Assembly (NCBI RefSeq): GCF_040183065.1
Contig: NC_091122.1
Location: 77,422,955-77,486,954 of the forward strand
Direction: 5' to 3'
Source of the DNA: Periplaneta americana
Taxonomy: Eukaryota; Arthropoda; Insecta; Blattodea; Blattidae
DNA length: 64,000 nucleotides
The notes beneath the pieces were generated by a model. It was not told the origin of the DNA and did no database searches. It saw nothing but the letters and a program-made list of their open reading frames with translations. Below are positions 43,236 through 53,995 of this stretch, in pieces (the stretch's first letter is position 1; each line of letters opens with the position of its first letter). The translations under genes were made by a program, and so were the position numbers.

Positions 43236-43837
43236 CAAAGTAACATAACCTCACATTACAATGAGAAAGATATTTGGAGGTGGCATGACGTAAAAAAGTC
43301 ATCCCACAGTCGTATTACTCTATGTACTTTTCAGGTACTCTGCTATCTAGTGTTGGTTATTGCAAGCTCATTTCTCGACACTAGCGACGCATAGCGTCCG
43401 TTATTTTCCAGTTGCGTTTAAATTTAATATAAGCTTGAGCAATCTGTTTTATATATGATCTAGGGTAATGCCTCGTAAGTTATGTTGGTACGACATGTAA
43501 GACGGTTGAAAGTGCAGGAAGGGAAGTCTCTCAGTCCTCGTTCAACCATCTTTTCTATTCATTTATGTATTTTTAATTACATTTTCTAAGTTTTGTGTTG
43601 CATTCTCCCAAGGATAAATTAACAGTGGTCTGTATAGCAAGTTTGCTGGTCGACCAATATTAAACTTAAAAAAAAAGGATAAATTAAAAAATTTAGGGAG
43701 TTTCTCTGAATTTTAGGGGGATTTTTAATACGTTGTAGGGGGATTTCTTGTTCCTCCATTGGCAGCATTGATTGTATAATCTCGTAAGCAACGGTTTGAA
43801 GTTCGACATTGTACAGGGGTTGAACTGTTGTCGTACC

Positions 43838-43959
43838 ATGGGTGATTTTAGTGACGATATTTTTAGCGTCTTTGACGAAAATGTGGAGGAAACCACAGCC
43901 ATTGTGAAACATGATGAGAAACCGTTGATATCAGAAGTGAAACCGCCTTCAGAGAGGAA
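43838..43959 (+). CDS. Candidate host exon 1, MTR4-like helicase N-terminus
   Basis: An ATG in a strong Kozak context (ACCATGG) opens a frame that reads MGDFSDDIFSVFDENVEET and then HDEKPLISEVKPPSERK up to a GTACGT splice donor at 43960. The acidic, phenylalanine-rich start resembles the N-terminus of exosome RNA helicase MTR4 (human form begins with FGDELFSVFE after a short lead). The MTR4 helicase unwinds RNA for the nuclear exosome; none of its helicase motifs occur in this window, so the rest would lie to the right beyond large introns. The exon sits in one of the few stretches not clearly made of transposons. The similarity is short and recalled, not searched. Confidence 0.42.
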
Positions 43960-44149
43960 GTACGTATAAAAATAGAAAACTATTTTGAGGTTATGTGTAA
44001 TACATGTGGGCGAAATCTTGCCACTTCTTGCCAGTGTAAGCCCACTATATTTTTTGGTTGGAAACTCGGGATACTTTTAGGGTAAACTGGCACTGAAGTA
44101 CCTTTCGTACCCCGCTTATACACCTTGCATATGTTACGTTGAATTTAAA

Positions 44150-44310
44150 AGGGATGTTTTTTAGTAGAAATGCAGTTGACCGTATATGCAAGGCATAACA
44201 AAAGCCTAAACGAACCAAACGTAACCTATCTTAGATTTGTATATGCAAGGTGTATAAGTAGAGTAAGAAGGGAACTAACTCAATGCTAGTTTAACCCAAA
44301 TTTCCTTTTT
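44150..44310. repeat. Interspersed repeat R, copy 2
   Basis: Shares GCAGTTGACCGTATATGCAA, CATAACAAAAGCCTAAAC, GTATATGCAAGGTGTATAAG and AACTCAATGCTAGTTTAACC with the copies at 32816 and 63400. It supplies an uninterrupted reference for the 32816 copy. Confidence 0.75.
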
Positions 44311-44496
44311 TCACAAATCTTTCATACATAGAACAAATTAAATTCATGCTTACTGTTTGTCATTCGATTGAATTTTTCTATAAGTCTTTCTGTGACTCGA
44401 CAATCAGTCATACCGTGCATGAGAAACTGAAATTACAATGTAGCATTAAAGCATTTGCAGTAGTAAATTTCAGTATATGGATTTCTCACTAACGTC

Positions 44497-44604
44497 TTAA
44501 AATACTAAAAATAGCAGATCTGTCTGCGTTTGTCGAATGCGCATCATTATATTTACCGAAAAGGTACTTTTCAGTGCTAATAATTTATTTTGTGTGCACA
44601 AGGT
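44497..44604. repeat. Dispersed repeat, mate of 34795-34888
   Basis: Reverse-complement relation to 34795-34888 over about 95-105 bp, with a few small indels. Confidence 0.72.
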
Positions 44605-45330
44605 AGGAATTTTGAAGCAACAGGGAAAGGGTGCAATCCATGTTCTGGAGTTTATCCGTAATTTCCAAAATTTGGTCTTTTCACATGACCAATAATTAAC
44701 TTACTCATTTTTTAAAAATACGTTTTATGCTTGCATTTGAGCCTGGAAGGCAAAGGATGAATTCTGTGATCTTAGGAAGGACTGTTATTGTAACGTTTTT
44801 CTCCTTCAATACTTCGAAAATTGCCACCCACCTATCTTGTAACTGCTACATTGTTAGCATTCCATTCACATAATTTTTATATTACAGTGGCTTTAGTCAT
44901 ATAAATTTAAGCTTTAAAATGTATCTCCACAAAAAAATCGGTTAGAAATTCGGCCATTTTCTATTAAAAAATCGGCGGAAGTAGCTCAGCGCTCGTTTTT
45001 CCCACATCTGACCATTGTTCTGATTTCAAAGTAGACCAACGGAAGTCGGTGTCATGAGTAGAGATGGAAGAAATAATTTAAATACCGATAGGCCTATATT
45101 GATATTGCAATATATTGCAAACCAAATTTCGATAAACGATATATATTGCAGAAAATATAGCTATCGGTATATCGAAATGATTCTATATATCGCTATTCCG
45201 TAAGGAAATTAATAGATACTAATGCGATTACATTTTTAAGTGTACATTTATTACAATAAACTTAAATTTTAATAGCCTATTCCTTATTAGCATTGAAATT
45301 AACATCATAACAGTCAAAAGATTAAATGTG

Positions 45331-45332
<2 letters not shown>

Positions 45333-45375
<43 letters not shown>

Positions 45376-45520
45376 GCCTTCAAGTGTTAGACCCCAGTGG
45401 ATCTGTTATGGTCTTTTGCCAGCGTTTCCTAGGTCTTCCTGAATTTCTTCGACCTCTTGGGACATACGACAAAAATCTGCCTGGGCCATCTTGATATGTG
45501 TCCGCCACTGAAGCCTCTAT
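45333..45520 (-). mobile_element. LINE 3' end with (ATC)n tail
   Basis: A perfect ATC microsatellite (45333-45375) is followed by CAGCGTTTCCTAGGTCTTCC and related sequence that resembles a LINE 3' region read on the minus strand. No coding part is recognised. Confidence 0.45.
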
Positions 45521-45694
45521 TGCTGCAGATAATGGACAATGTAAAATTGCAACGATAAACGGTACTTTTCAATACCATAATTATTATGTAGTTCCTAACC
45601 TAAATCAAAATTATGGTGGGGGTAAGATGAGCTTAAATGATACAATGGGGAAGTATTAAGTGAATTCTGTATGGGTCAGTATCTGACATTGAAA

Positions 45695-46440
45695 CATTCA
45701 TTCATTCATAGTGTTCTGCCCAAAGGCAGATCTTTCACTGCAAACCCAGCATTCTCCAGTCTTTCCTACTTTCTGCTTTCCTCTTTGTCTCTGCATGTGA
45801 TCCATATATCTTAATGTCGTCTATCATCTGATATCTTCTTTTGCCCCAAACTCTTCTCCTGTTCACCATTTCTTTTAGTGCATCCTTCAGTAGGCAGTCT
45901 CTTCTCAGCCAGTGACCCAGCCAATTCTTTTTCCTCCTGGTGATCAGTTTTAGCACCATTCTTTCTTCATACACTCTTTCCAACGCAGCTTTGTTTCTTA
46001 CTCTCTGTGTCCATTTCACACGTTCCATCCTTCTCCATATCCACATTCCAAATGCTTCTATTTGCTTCTCTTCACTTTGCAGTAATGTCCATGTTTCTGC
46101 CCCATACAATACTACACTCTACACAAAGCACTTCACTAGTCTCTTCCTTAGTTCTTTCTCTAGAGGTCTGCAGAAGATGCTCCTTTTTCTATTAATAGCT
46201 TCCTTTGCCATTGCTGTTCTCCTTTTGACTTCTTGGCAGCAGTTCATGTTATTGCTTATAGTACACCCCAAGTATTTGAAGCTGTCCACTTGCTCTACTG
46301 CCTCATTTAGAATTCGCAAGTTTACCTTCTTTACTTTTCTTCCTATGACCATAGTTTTCGTCTTGTTGACATTTATCTTTATTCTATCTTACTGCTCACA
46401 GCTGTTATTTAGCTCCGGTAGCTTATTCCTTAGTATCATC
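45695..46440 (-). mobile_element. RTE-like LINE, 5'-truncated
   Basis: Minus-strand 3' fragment ending in an (ATTC)n repeat at about 45696-45708 instead of poly(A). It covers only the end of the RT protein and a short 3' UTR. Confidence 0.75.
45735..46352 (-). pseudogene. RTE-like reverse transcriptase C-terminus, one stop
   Basis: Reads NLRILNEAVEQVDSFKYLG, CTISNNMNCCQEVKRRTAMA and KELRKRLVKCFV, then a TAG at 46121-46119, then VVLYGAETWTLLQSEEKQIE, MERVKWTQRVRNKAALERV and NWLGHWLRRDCLLKDALKEM. Both halves are in one frame. The family consensus has Trp at the TAG, so TGG to TAG is likely. This is the thumb-like C-terminal segment after the RT domain; the catalytic motifs are missing through 5' truncation. 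Confidence 0.8.
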
Positions 46441-46726
46441 TAACAAATTCATATCAACAAATCTTAAATACTTTAGTCTTCTTCCTCCTACTATCACTCT
46501 TCCCATATTCTGAAAACAGATCTTCACTAAATTCTCCAAGTACATGTTGGTAAAATGTTTATGTAGGTACTAAAATATATAATAAGAAAACGTCAGTACT
46601 AGGTTGTGCATAGAAATCCTAGCCGTAAACAAATCTCAAACCAGTATTATATCCTTGTTTCTCTTTTCATTTAAAAAACATAGAAATAAAAGTTTTGAAG
46701 TCAAACGGTTCCTTTTCAGAGTGGCA

Positions 46727-46834
46727 GTTGATCCTGTCTTGGAGAATAATGATACTAAAACAATAGTAGATAAACCTTCCATCTCAGTCACATGTTCGCA
46801 CACATTGGATTTTGAATTTGGTACTGCACATTAA
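46727..46834 (+). other. Possible exon with acceptor, in phase with 43838-43959
   Basis: A CCTTTTCAG acceptor precedes an open stretch reading VAVDPVLENNDTKTIVDKPS and ending at TAA after FEFGTAH. Joined to the candidate exon at 43838-43959 the phase is kept. It lies inside the hAT-type element, which argues against an ancient host exon, so this may be chance or an exonised transposon piece. Confidence 0.25.
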
Positions 46835-47568
46835 ATAGTTTGAATTCGAATTCTAGACCAGCCAGTCAGAGAAAGGCATTGATTGGATTGTCTATTTCAA
46901 GAGTGCACAATTATATAACTGCCCACTTTCATTAACGTTATCTCTCAGGGAATTATCAAAGTTAATTAGTGTGGATTTTGTTGCTCGTAATAATTCCACA
47001 AAAACAAATATAAAATACCGATAAATTTATGAGAAAACCAATATATTATGCGATATATTGAATCAAAATTTCGATATCAATAAATCAAAACGAAAATATC
47101 GGTATTTCGTAAAAACCGATATATTGTTCCCATCTCTAGTCATGAGGAAATTTATGACTCCATGAAACTAGATGGCCATATGCTACGTTATAGAATATAG
47201 GCCTACTATATTAACAAACGAAGTGTCTTCTTCATGGATTTGAGGGAGGTGGGGTGCGATGCTATGGACAAATTAATTTTGTTCAGTGTAAGGACTGAAG
47301 GCAGGCTTATGTGAAGGTGGCAATTAGTAAGTTATGAGGGAAAAGTTCTCTGTAAAATCGGCTTGCATGACAACCTCATTTTCATTAAGCTTTTTTTCCA
47401 CAGGAGTCAAGACATACCACTTAGAAAAAAATATTTGAAGTCGGGACTTACCGGAGTTGGCCGTCAGCTTGTTCCCCCTTGACTCTCCATTCTCCACTCT
47501 CCACCCTCCACCGCTAGGATGTCCGGTCCTACCGGCTGCCACCTTGTTCCCCCTCCACTCTCCTACCG

Positions 47569-48892
47569 CTATTCATTGCTGCTGTCGCCACTGCTGTCAT
47601 CTTCGTCTTCTGACGAGTCATCACTGTCACTCGAACTCAAACTGATGATAATGCTGTCAATACTATTGTCATGATGCAAGTGTTTCTGCTCATTTTCATA
47701 AACATGCTGACAACCATTTTGTCCACTTTTCGACAGTGTATTCCTGGAAAAGTTTCCGAGACAACTTCTCTTTTTCTTTAAAAGAGCCGCAAATTGACTG
47801 TTGTGCAGCTTGGCCTTTAATGTCCCCCCAAACCATTTCAATAGGTGAAAGGTCTGGATGATAAGGTGGGAGACGTAATGGGATATGACCATGACCATGA
47901 ATTATTTCATCCACTAAAACTGTTTCTCATGAGGTATGTTCTGAGCTATTGTAATGAGTTCAGCCTTACTCTTTTTAGCATCGAACTCAACTCCATGTTC
48001 TTGCAACCACCGAACGATGTCCTCTTTCAGGTGTGCTTGAGTCGGTAATTTGTCTCTCTCATTACAGTGGTATTTTTCCTTATCCATTACAATAGCACTT
48101 GGAGACGGCAAAGCTGGGAGAAGCTGAGTTTCCAGCCACTTCCGAAAATTCTGATAATTCATAGATGTATGGTAATCACCTGTCTACTGTCCTGATTTAA
48201 AAATCAGTAAAGCCCCCTCCACAAAACCTTTTTCCCCACCTCCATGAACAATTATCAGTCTTTGTCCTGCTCCAATGTTTGCAGTAGCCCCGATTTCAGT
48301 TTCCGACTGCCAGCATTTTGTCACCATATGAGACGGTTGAATATAGGTGTCTAAATTGTCTAATTTGATCCAAGTATTTTGTTCTCCACAAAACTATATC
48401 TGGGCGTTCTGTGAGCAGCTTCCTTTTCAATTGCCACGTTTTCCACAAAAAACCTAATTTTTTAACTCTCTGCCGTAAAAACTCATATCCACAGTCGATA
48501 ACTTCATCCTCTTTCAGGACATTAAGGAGTTTTTTAATAGTTGGAATTTCTTTTTTTACTTTATAAAAGAAATGCATTTTTTGCATAATAGTGCTGTCTG
48601 TGAAGCTGTCAACTTCGATTCTCTTCTTTCTTGGCGCGCTTTTTCCCATTGGAGTAGAAAATGTGAGTTTGTTCCTTGCAACAGCTTTCTTTCCTTCTTT
48701 CAGAATTGTAGTCACAGTACTCACTGACACTCTGGTAGCCTCACTTGTCATGTGTGTAATATTTGCATTTTGTTTCTTATGCATTTCTTTTATTTTTTTG
48801 AAATATTGTGCTACATTGTACACTATTTCTCATGCTTGACCTCTAAGAGGTCTCCCGGACATACTCGAAGATTTCGATGATGTTGTCGCCAT
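47569..48892 (-). pseudogene. IS630/Tc1-type DDE transposase, multiply broken
   Basis: From ATG 48892 the frame reads MATTSSKSSSMSGRPLRGQA, a TGA, then EIVYNVAQYFKKIKEMHKK (start of a helix-turn-helix region) and runs open to 48296. A shifted frame continues with ETEIGATANIGAGQRLIIVHGG and GFVEGALLIFKSGQ, then a TAG at about 48196, then NYQNFRKWLETQLLPALP. A further shift near 47915 leads to LPPYHPDLSPIEMVWGDIK, which contains the third catalytic acid in the PIE block. A last shift gives the acidic tail SDSDDSSEDEDDSSGD ending at 47569. At least three frameshifts and two stops. Terminal repeats were not found. Confidence 0.75.
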
Positions 48893-49229
48893 CTCACTTT
48901 AATATGTAGGCCTGTACAATTATATAAACCCAAAACACTTGCTACATGCATATAAAACAAACTTCGACTACGTGAAATATGCACATAAAAACTCACATTC
49001 CACAGACAAAGAGTAACGGACTAACGCGTCTTGGGTTAGAGAGAGAAGGAAAAAGCTCTTCCTCCCGCTATATTGTACAGAGTGGGGGGAACTCTCTCCC
49101 TTTGGGCTGGCACGCATGCGTAGACCGATACTTTTTACAATCTGGTATACCTATAGTATTGTTTATGTTTTATCCAACAGTGTCTTTTAAATGCTTCTTT
49201 GACAATTATTTTCAGAGGTGATGTATTTT

Positions 49230-50112
49230 CTACCAATTTTGGCACTTCACTGTCTTCAGTTCACTGCTTCCATGGCAAATTTCATTTTGACTAACGTCAG
49301 TTAACAAATGCGACAGGTCTTGTTTACACAGACTGCACCTTCCAGTTGTGCATTCGTCTTTACTGATGTCACAGTTAACCTTCTGAGACAACTCTTTACA
49401 ACTAGATCGAGGAAAATCTGGAATTACATTTGAAATGCTTTCAGTAAAAAATTTGAAATTTGCATACACACATTAAGTTATGTGGGGTCTTAGTTCGTAA
49501 AATGTTGACTTTTCAAGAGGAGTAACCGAAGTTCTTAAATTTCTCACAGACTTCAGCTACAGTCAAAACCATATATAATCTGTTCTCATTTTCCATTTAC
49601 TGGATTCTTAACAGATTCTACATCATGAATCCCTGGATTAGCTTGACTCGTCATCTCTACAAAAATAGTCAGCTTACAATGTTTTTTGTTTCTGTAGACA
49701 AACTTCTGGAACCTTTGTGGGTGTAGGCCTACTAATTTTTTTTAGCATCAGAATGGTTCAGTTCTTTATAAGTTTATAAACAATGGCAGTTCGTTTTCTT
49801 GGGCTGTTGGGAAGTGATTTCTTTGCTTTATTAACTGCCTTGCCCAATGTTTGAGGACATTTGTAAGATACCAAGTCCCTGTTGTCATTTTTTTTGTATT
49901 GCATGTTTACGTTTATTTGCCCTGGATAACTTTTGTCTAGCCTTATCCTTCTTCCATTTGACTTCCAATTTGCGTATCTCATCTTGTAGGTAGAGATTGT
50001 CCTTACATAGCAACAGTAAAAAGTTCTTGATAACTTCTGTCAATATATTGTTGTCACACCCTTGACAAAAAATTACTGTCTCACCCGTGACAAAAATTAC
50101 TCCTACACCCAT
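49230..50112 (-). pseudogene. Remnant of an uncharacterised Cys/His-rich protein family
   Basis: Pieces in successive frames read KARQKLSRANKRKHAIQKK, CPQTLGKAVNKAKKSLPNS, PRKRTAIVYKLIKN, then (unstarted) FCRDDESS, NPGIHDVESVKNPVNGK, TVAEVCEKFKNFGYSS, TPHNLMCVCKFQ and finally SCKELSQKVNCDISKDECT with TGRCSLCKQDL. The order TLGKAV-LPNSPRKR, CRDDES, HN-CVCK, C-C-C spacing matches a protein type I recall as repeated in arthropod genomes but with no assigned function; it is probably mobile-element encoded. Frameshifts include one in an A run near 49890. No product is claimed. Confidence 0.5.
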
Positions 50113-50592
50113 GACAGAATTTCTAAATAAACTAGAGTTCTTTTAAAATATTAATGCAAGCATATGTTTATGCACATACTTAACCTCACTTTCCTGAAAT
50201 ATTATTCATTATATAAACAAATTGTTTCAACAAGAAGGAAACTTGTCCATGTTATCTGTCACAGGTGTGACAATATACACTGCTTATTTTAAAATAAGAA
50301 AAATGACCAAAGAAAACTTAGCAGAAATGAATAATCAGTGTGGGATACAGAGTAAAGCGTCAATTTCACTGTCAAGTTGCTCCAATGTCCATCAGCTGTT
50401 TCGAAGTTGGTATTTCAATTAAGTGAACAAAACTAAGTTCCTGTAATTCATTCAAATGCAATCTTTGTGATAAAAACCACATGAAATATCTTCATTACAA
50501 TAGAAATACATTTAGAATAAAAAAAATTATATATTTTGGTGATACATAACTTACAGCTGCCTCAGTTAGTTCCTTCTTAACCCATATATCCC

Positions 50593-50616
50593 CACAGGGT
50601 CGTTAACGACCCACGT
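50593..50616. repeat. Palindrome CAGGGTCGTTWWCGACCC, first of three
   Basis: CAGGGTCGTTAACGACCC just inside the left piggyBac-like end. Related palindromes, GGGTCGTTTTCGACCC, occur at about 53431 and 54486. They may be subterminal transposase-binding repeats. Confidence 0.75.
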
Positions 50617-52254
50617 CATATTTTTATCGGTTCCTTTAATATTTGTTTAAATTTTCGGTTGGACACCATCATCATGTGTTCGATAATATATTGGCAACAC
50701 TTTAGTTTGTCCAATTGTTCCGTTGTAACTCTCTGGAATGCATTTTAACTGAAAATGTGTAACACTTATGGCTAGTTTTTCCAAGTAATGTTTAATTTGG
50801 CTTAACAAATGTTAAATTAACAGCTGGTTTATTTTAAACGTTTTGTTAAGATGTTTTCCATTTTTCCAACATAATTTTGTTTAAAATAACCAACACTTAA
50901 CTTTAACTGTTGTTAATACTATTCTAACTACTCAACAGCAGTTGGTAATGATTTTGCATATATAAGACAACTTCTTATTGGCTGATATTATTATTATTTA
51001 AATTCTGTACTGCAGAGTAAGTCATGAAACATGTGTAAAATCGTAACCTGTTACAGTAGCCATGATTCATACAGTACAGAGAGTTGATGAATGAAAGTTG
51101 CATTGACTACTATTGAATAATAATAATTATTATAAGTATGGTTATATTTTATAATGCTAAATATGAATTTCTGTTTAGAAAAATCTAAGCATTATGACCA
51201 CCAGGTGACAATAATTACACGAATGTGTGTAGTCAACTGTACACAAAACCCCGAGGAGAATTTCGTATCATATAAAATTCTCTAATTCAGGTCCATGTAT
51301 AAATTATATGTAATTTCGTCCTAAAGAAGCAATTGCTGCTGAAACATTTTATTATTTACTCACTGCGTATTTTGAAGTACTATTGACATCGGCTATAGTT
51401 GAAGAGCCAGTAACATAGAATCTAGAGTTAATAGTAGTTGGTGAATTGGAACAAGTGGCCTATTTCTGTTTGTAGGATATTCAAATCTGACTTCAATTTC
51501 TTGCCACTTTAAGATCGCACATTTCCTCAGTATTAAATGGATAATAGCTCAGCATCGAAATAAGCGTCAGTATGATAATCAGTTGACTTATAAAGATTAT
51601 CTTCCCTATATTAATATTCCAAAATATCTTTTAAATTATCTATTACCAGTCTTTTGGCCGGTTTCACAAAGCTTCATTAAGGTTTTAATGATCCATTAAT
51701 TTATTTACTGGTTCATTAAATCATTTTTATATCTCACCAAGCATCTTTAGCCTAACGAACCAGTAAAACTATCATTAAATTAAGTGATAGAAATTTCCGT
51801 CTTTAAATTTTTAATTATTCATTAGTTGCAATATAAAATGCGGAACGTTTCAACGCAGAATTGTTATATCTGGAACTGCTCGAAAATTAAGAGTCAACTG
51901 GAGATAATGTTAACCATTTAAAAACCGATCATTTCGAAAATTTGAATGACACAAAAATTCACAAAAGATACAGCGTTATGAAGATCATGGTACCGGTACT
52001 CAAAATTTTAGAAGAAACTGATCATAGGTTAGAATATCATAAAAACGGCTGAGACAAAGCTGAAACTAGTCAACTGAGTTTTATTTTAAGACATGAAAGT
52101 GATTATTATAACTACATACCGGTACCTAAGAAATATTAGTAAATTGATACATAATGTGCATTCAAACATAACAAAACTTAATTGGTATATTAACTTTCAT
52201 TTATTGCAATTATATTATAGCTAGCGATAAGATATGTTTACACTGGCTTTAAAA

Positions 52255-52571
52255 TAGAAGCGAAAGAGCTGGATTCTTGGAATTTATAATCGTTTTCTTT
52301 CCGATGGAAATTTAATTTTCCAGCAGGATAATCACCCTGCGCACACCACCATAAACGTTCAAAGACGGTTCACGGAAAAGCATGAAAAAAGAGGAGGATT
52401 GACAAATATCGAGACATCCCACCTCAAAATCCAGATCAGTTCTGGGATCAAGTTCTGGCTATCTGGAAAGATTTGGCTAAGGACCAGAACTATTTCCGCA
52501 ATCTGGTGGACTCAATGCCCCGAAAATGCCGGGCAGTGATAGACGCCGGTGGCATGTGGATGAAGTATTAG
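52255..52571 (+). pseudogene. Tc1-like transposase C-terminal fragment
   Basis: Reads GWILGIYNRFLSDGNLIFQQ and DNHPAHTTINVQRRF (the second catalytic Asp lies in the QQDN block), then, one frame over, DIPPQNPDQFWDQVLAIWKD and LVDSMPRKCRAVIDAGG, ending MWMKY and TAG. The frameshift is near 52408. The first catalytic Asp and the DNA-binding half are missing. Its C-terminus resembles the minus-strand fragment at 28476-28712, so both may come from one family. Confidence 0.75.
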
Positions 52572-52772
52572 ATCCAGATGTGTATTTATTTTATTTTTCT
52601 TTAATTTGTTTGTTTATCTTTGTTTTATTTCGGGAAGAAAATTGATCTCCCAAGAGTTTTTTAAATTCTCCTAGTGGAGCCAGAGTTGCGAAATAATTCG
52701 TTCCAGTACACAAAATTAAAAAAATGAAGAAAGGTAACATGTATAAAAATTAGTTACGTTAATAAAAAAAAA

Positions 52773-52865
52773 AAAGTTACCTCCAAGAATCGAACACGGG
52801 TCCCTGGGATGGCAATCCAACTCGCTACTGACTACGCTATCGAAGAGTCACGACGTTATTAGCGT
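52773..52865 (-). repeat. tRNA-like sequence with T-run
   Basis: Minus strand: GATAGCGTAGTCAGTAGCGA fits an A box/D arm and GTGTTCGATTC a B box, followed by a T-run (A-run about 52763-52774). Arms are imperfect. It lies inside the nested Harbinger-like element. Confidence 0.55.
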
Positions 52866-53713
52866 GACGAGGCACATGTAGCTACTCGGCTTGAAGTTTA
52901 GGGGGAGAGCGCACATATAAACGTACTCGTGTAAATATTTTAATATATTAGTTAATGTTTCATTTGGACTGATTTACTGAAGCTTGGTGAAACCGGCCCT
53001 TACTGTAAACATTCCTCAAAGACAAACATAACATGTTATTTTCACAACTTTTTTCTGAACAGCTGTGGTGTTATCTGCCATGTTTAACTGTTTGTTAAAT
53101 GAGTTAACGGCCTGAAATCCTACATTTAAAGTTAACAATTGGTTAAGAATCTGTTAAGCCAAACTGGTGTTGAACAAATGGAAAAACTGTATTTAACAAA
53201 CTGTTGAAGGTTTAACAGTCGTTAAGTGTTCTAACAATACTTGGACAAACCGGCCATTAGTTTGATTATAATGCACGTCAACAAAGAAATGTAAGTAGAC
53301 ACTTCATTGTTAAGTATTTTAGTTCTGTTATTTTTTTATTATATAGGACAAGCAGTAACCTATATGATTACATCAGGTGGAATCATGAATTCTATTCAGT
53401 AGAGTCGTAATAGTGTAACAAATTTGGGTGGGTCGTTTTCGACCCTATGGACACATAGGGAACCTTTTGTACATTTTGCTAAATTTTCTAATAATATTAT
53501 TATTGATAATTATTGTGAGCAGATTTTCTTTACTTTCATATTCCCTATGAAAATTTATGAAACATTTACGATTTATAAATACGTGAAATAATTTTTTAGG
53601 TAAACTACTATCCCGCTAACAGAGCTAACAAGCAAAAATTTGTATAAACACTTCTTTTGAGATTATTAACATGGTGAAAGAAATTAATTAACTTTTTATC
53701 TGCATCCATCAGA

Positions 53714-53995
53714 ATGTTTTCTTGTAAGACGTTTGTTTTCCCTTATTTTAGAGATAATTACGACAAAGCTCACAAAAAGAGTCTTACCACTTTCGAAATA
53801 CTGGAAGAACTTGAGACAGTATTTTCTAAAGAAAATATTTCAAATATTGAGTCGTTCTACAACCTCCTGAAGATGACAGTAATGAAACTGGTGATGATTC
53901 GGTTGACGAAGATTGTAAAAATCTCTGTGCCATCGCCAACTTGAGGCTCCAGCTGAAGAGTAATAAAAAATTCCTATTATATCAAACATGTAAAA
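53714..53995 (+). pseudogene. piggyBac-type transposase N-terminal remnant
   Basis: Reads KKSLTTFEILEELETVFS, then, after a frame change near 53860, LQPPEDDSNETGDDSVDEDC followed by NLCAIANLRLQL. The Pro-Glu-Asp-rich acidic stretch ahead of a short hydrophobic block is the typical N-terminus of piggyBac transposases. The catalytic DDD domain is absent, since only about 640 bp remain before the right end of the element. Confidence 0.6.

Larger units (their letters stand above)
45059..47138. mobile_element. 2.1-kb hAT-type element, TAGAGATGG ends
   Basis: TAGAGATGGAAGAAAT at the left and the reverse complement of the right end, TAGAGATGGGAACAAT. GTCATGAG flanks both (45051-45058, 47139-47146). 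TAGAGATGGG ends with an 8-bp duplication are typical of hAT MITEs. The subterminal parts are rich in ATCGATAT-like palindromic words. It is enlarged by RTE-like LINE pieces. Confidence 0.87.
51656..53000. mobile_element. Second Harbinger-like element, nested
   Basis: GGCCGGTTTCACAAAGCTTC at the left is mirrored by GAAGCTTGGTGAAACCGGCC at the right. The right flank is TTA and the left is TTT, so the duplication is imperfect or decayed. It carries a Tc1-like transposase fragment and a tRNA-like sequence. Confidence 0.75.
50769..53256. mobile_element. PIF/Harbinger-like element inside the piggyBac-like one
   Basis: Left TGGCTAGTTTTTCCAAGTAA and right (reverse complement) TGGCCGGTTTGTCCAAGTAT. 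TTA flanks both (50766-50768, 53257-53259). GGCCGGTTT-type ends with TTA duplication fit PIF/Harbinger. Both subterminal regions are dense in GTTAA/TTAAC words. No transposase ORF; interior holds a second element. Confidence 0.75.

Noticed and set aside
43619-43912. Minus-strand 97-codon ORF
   Set aside because: It overlaps the better supported candidate exon on the plus strand and has no recognisable feature.
45333-45375. CRISPR-like or satellite array
   Set aside because: It is a simple ATC microsatellite without spacers.
50793-50960. GTTAA-rich region as a replication or scaffold element
   Set aside because: The same words occur mirrored near 53080-53250, which is explained by the inverted ends of the Harbinger-like element.
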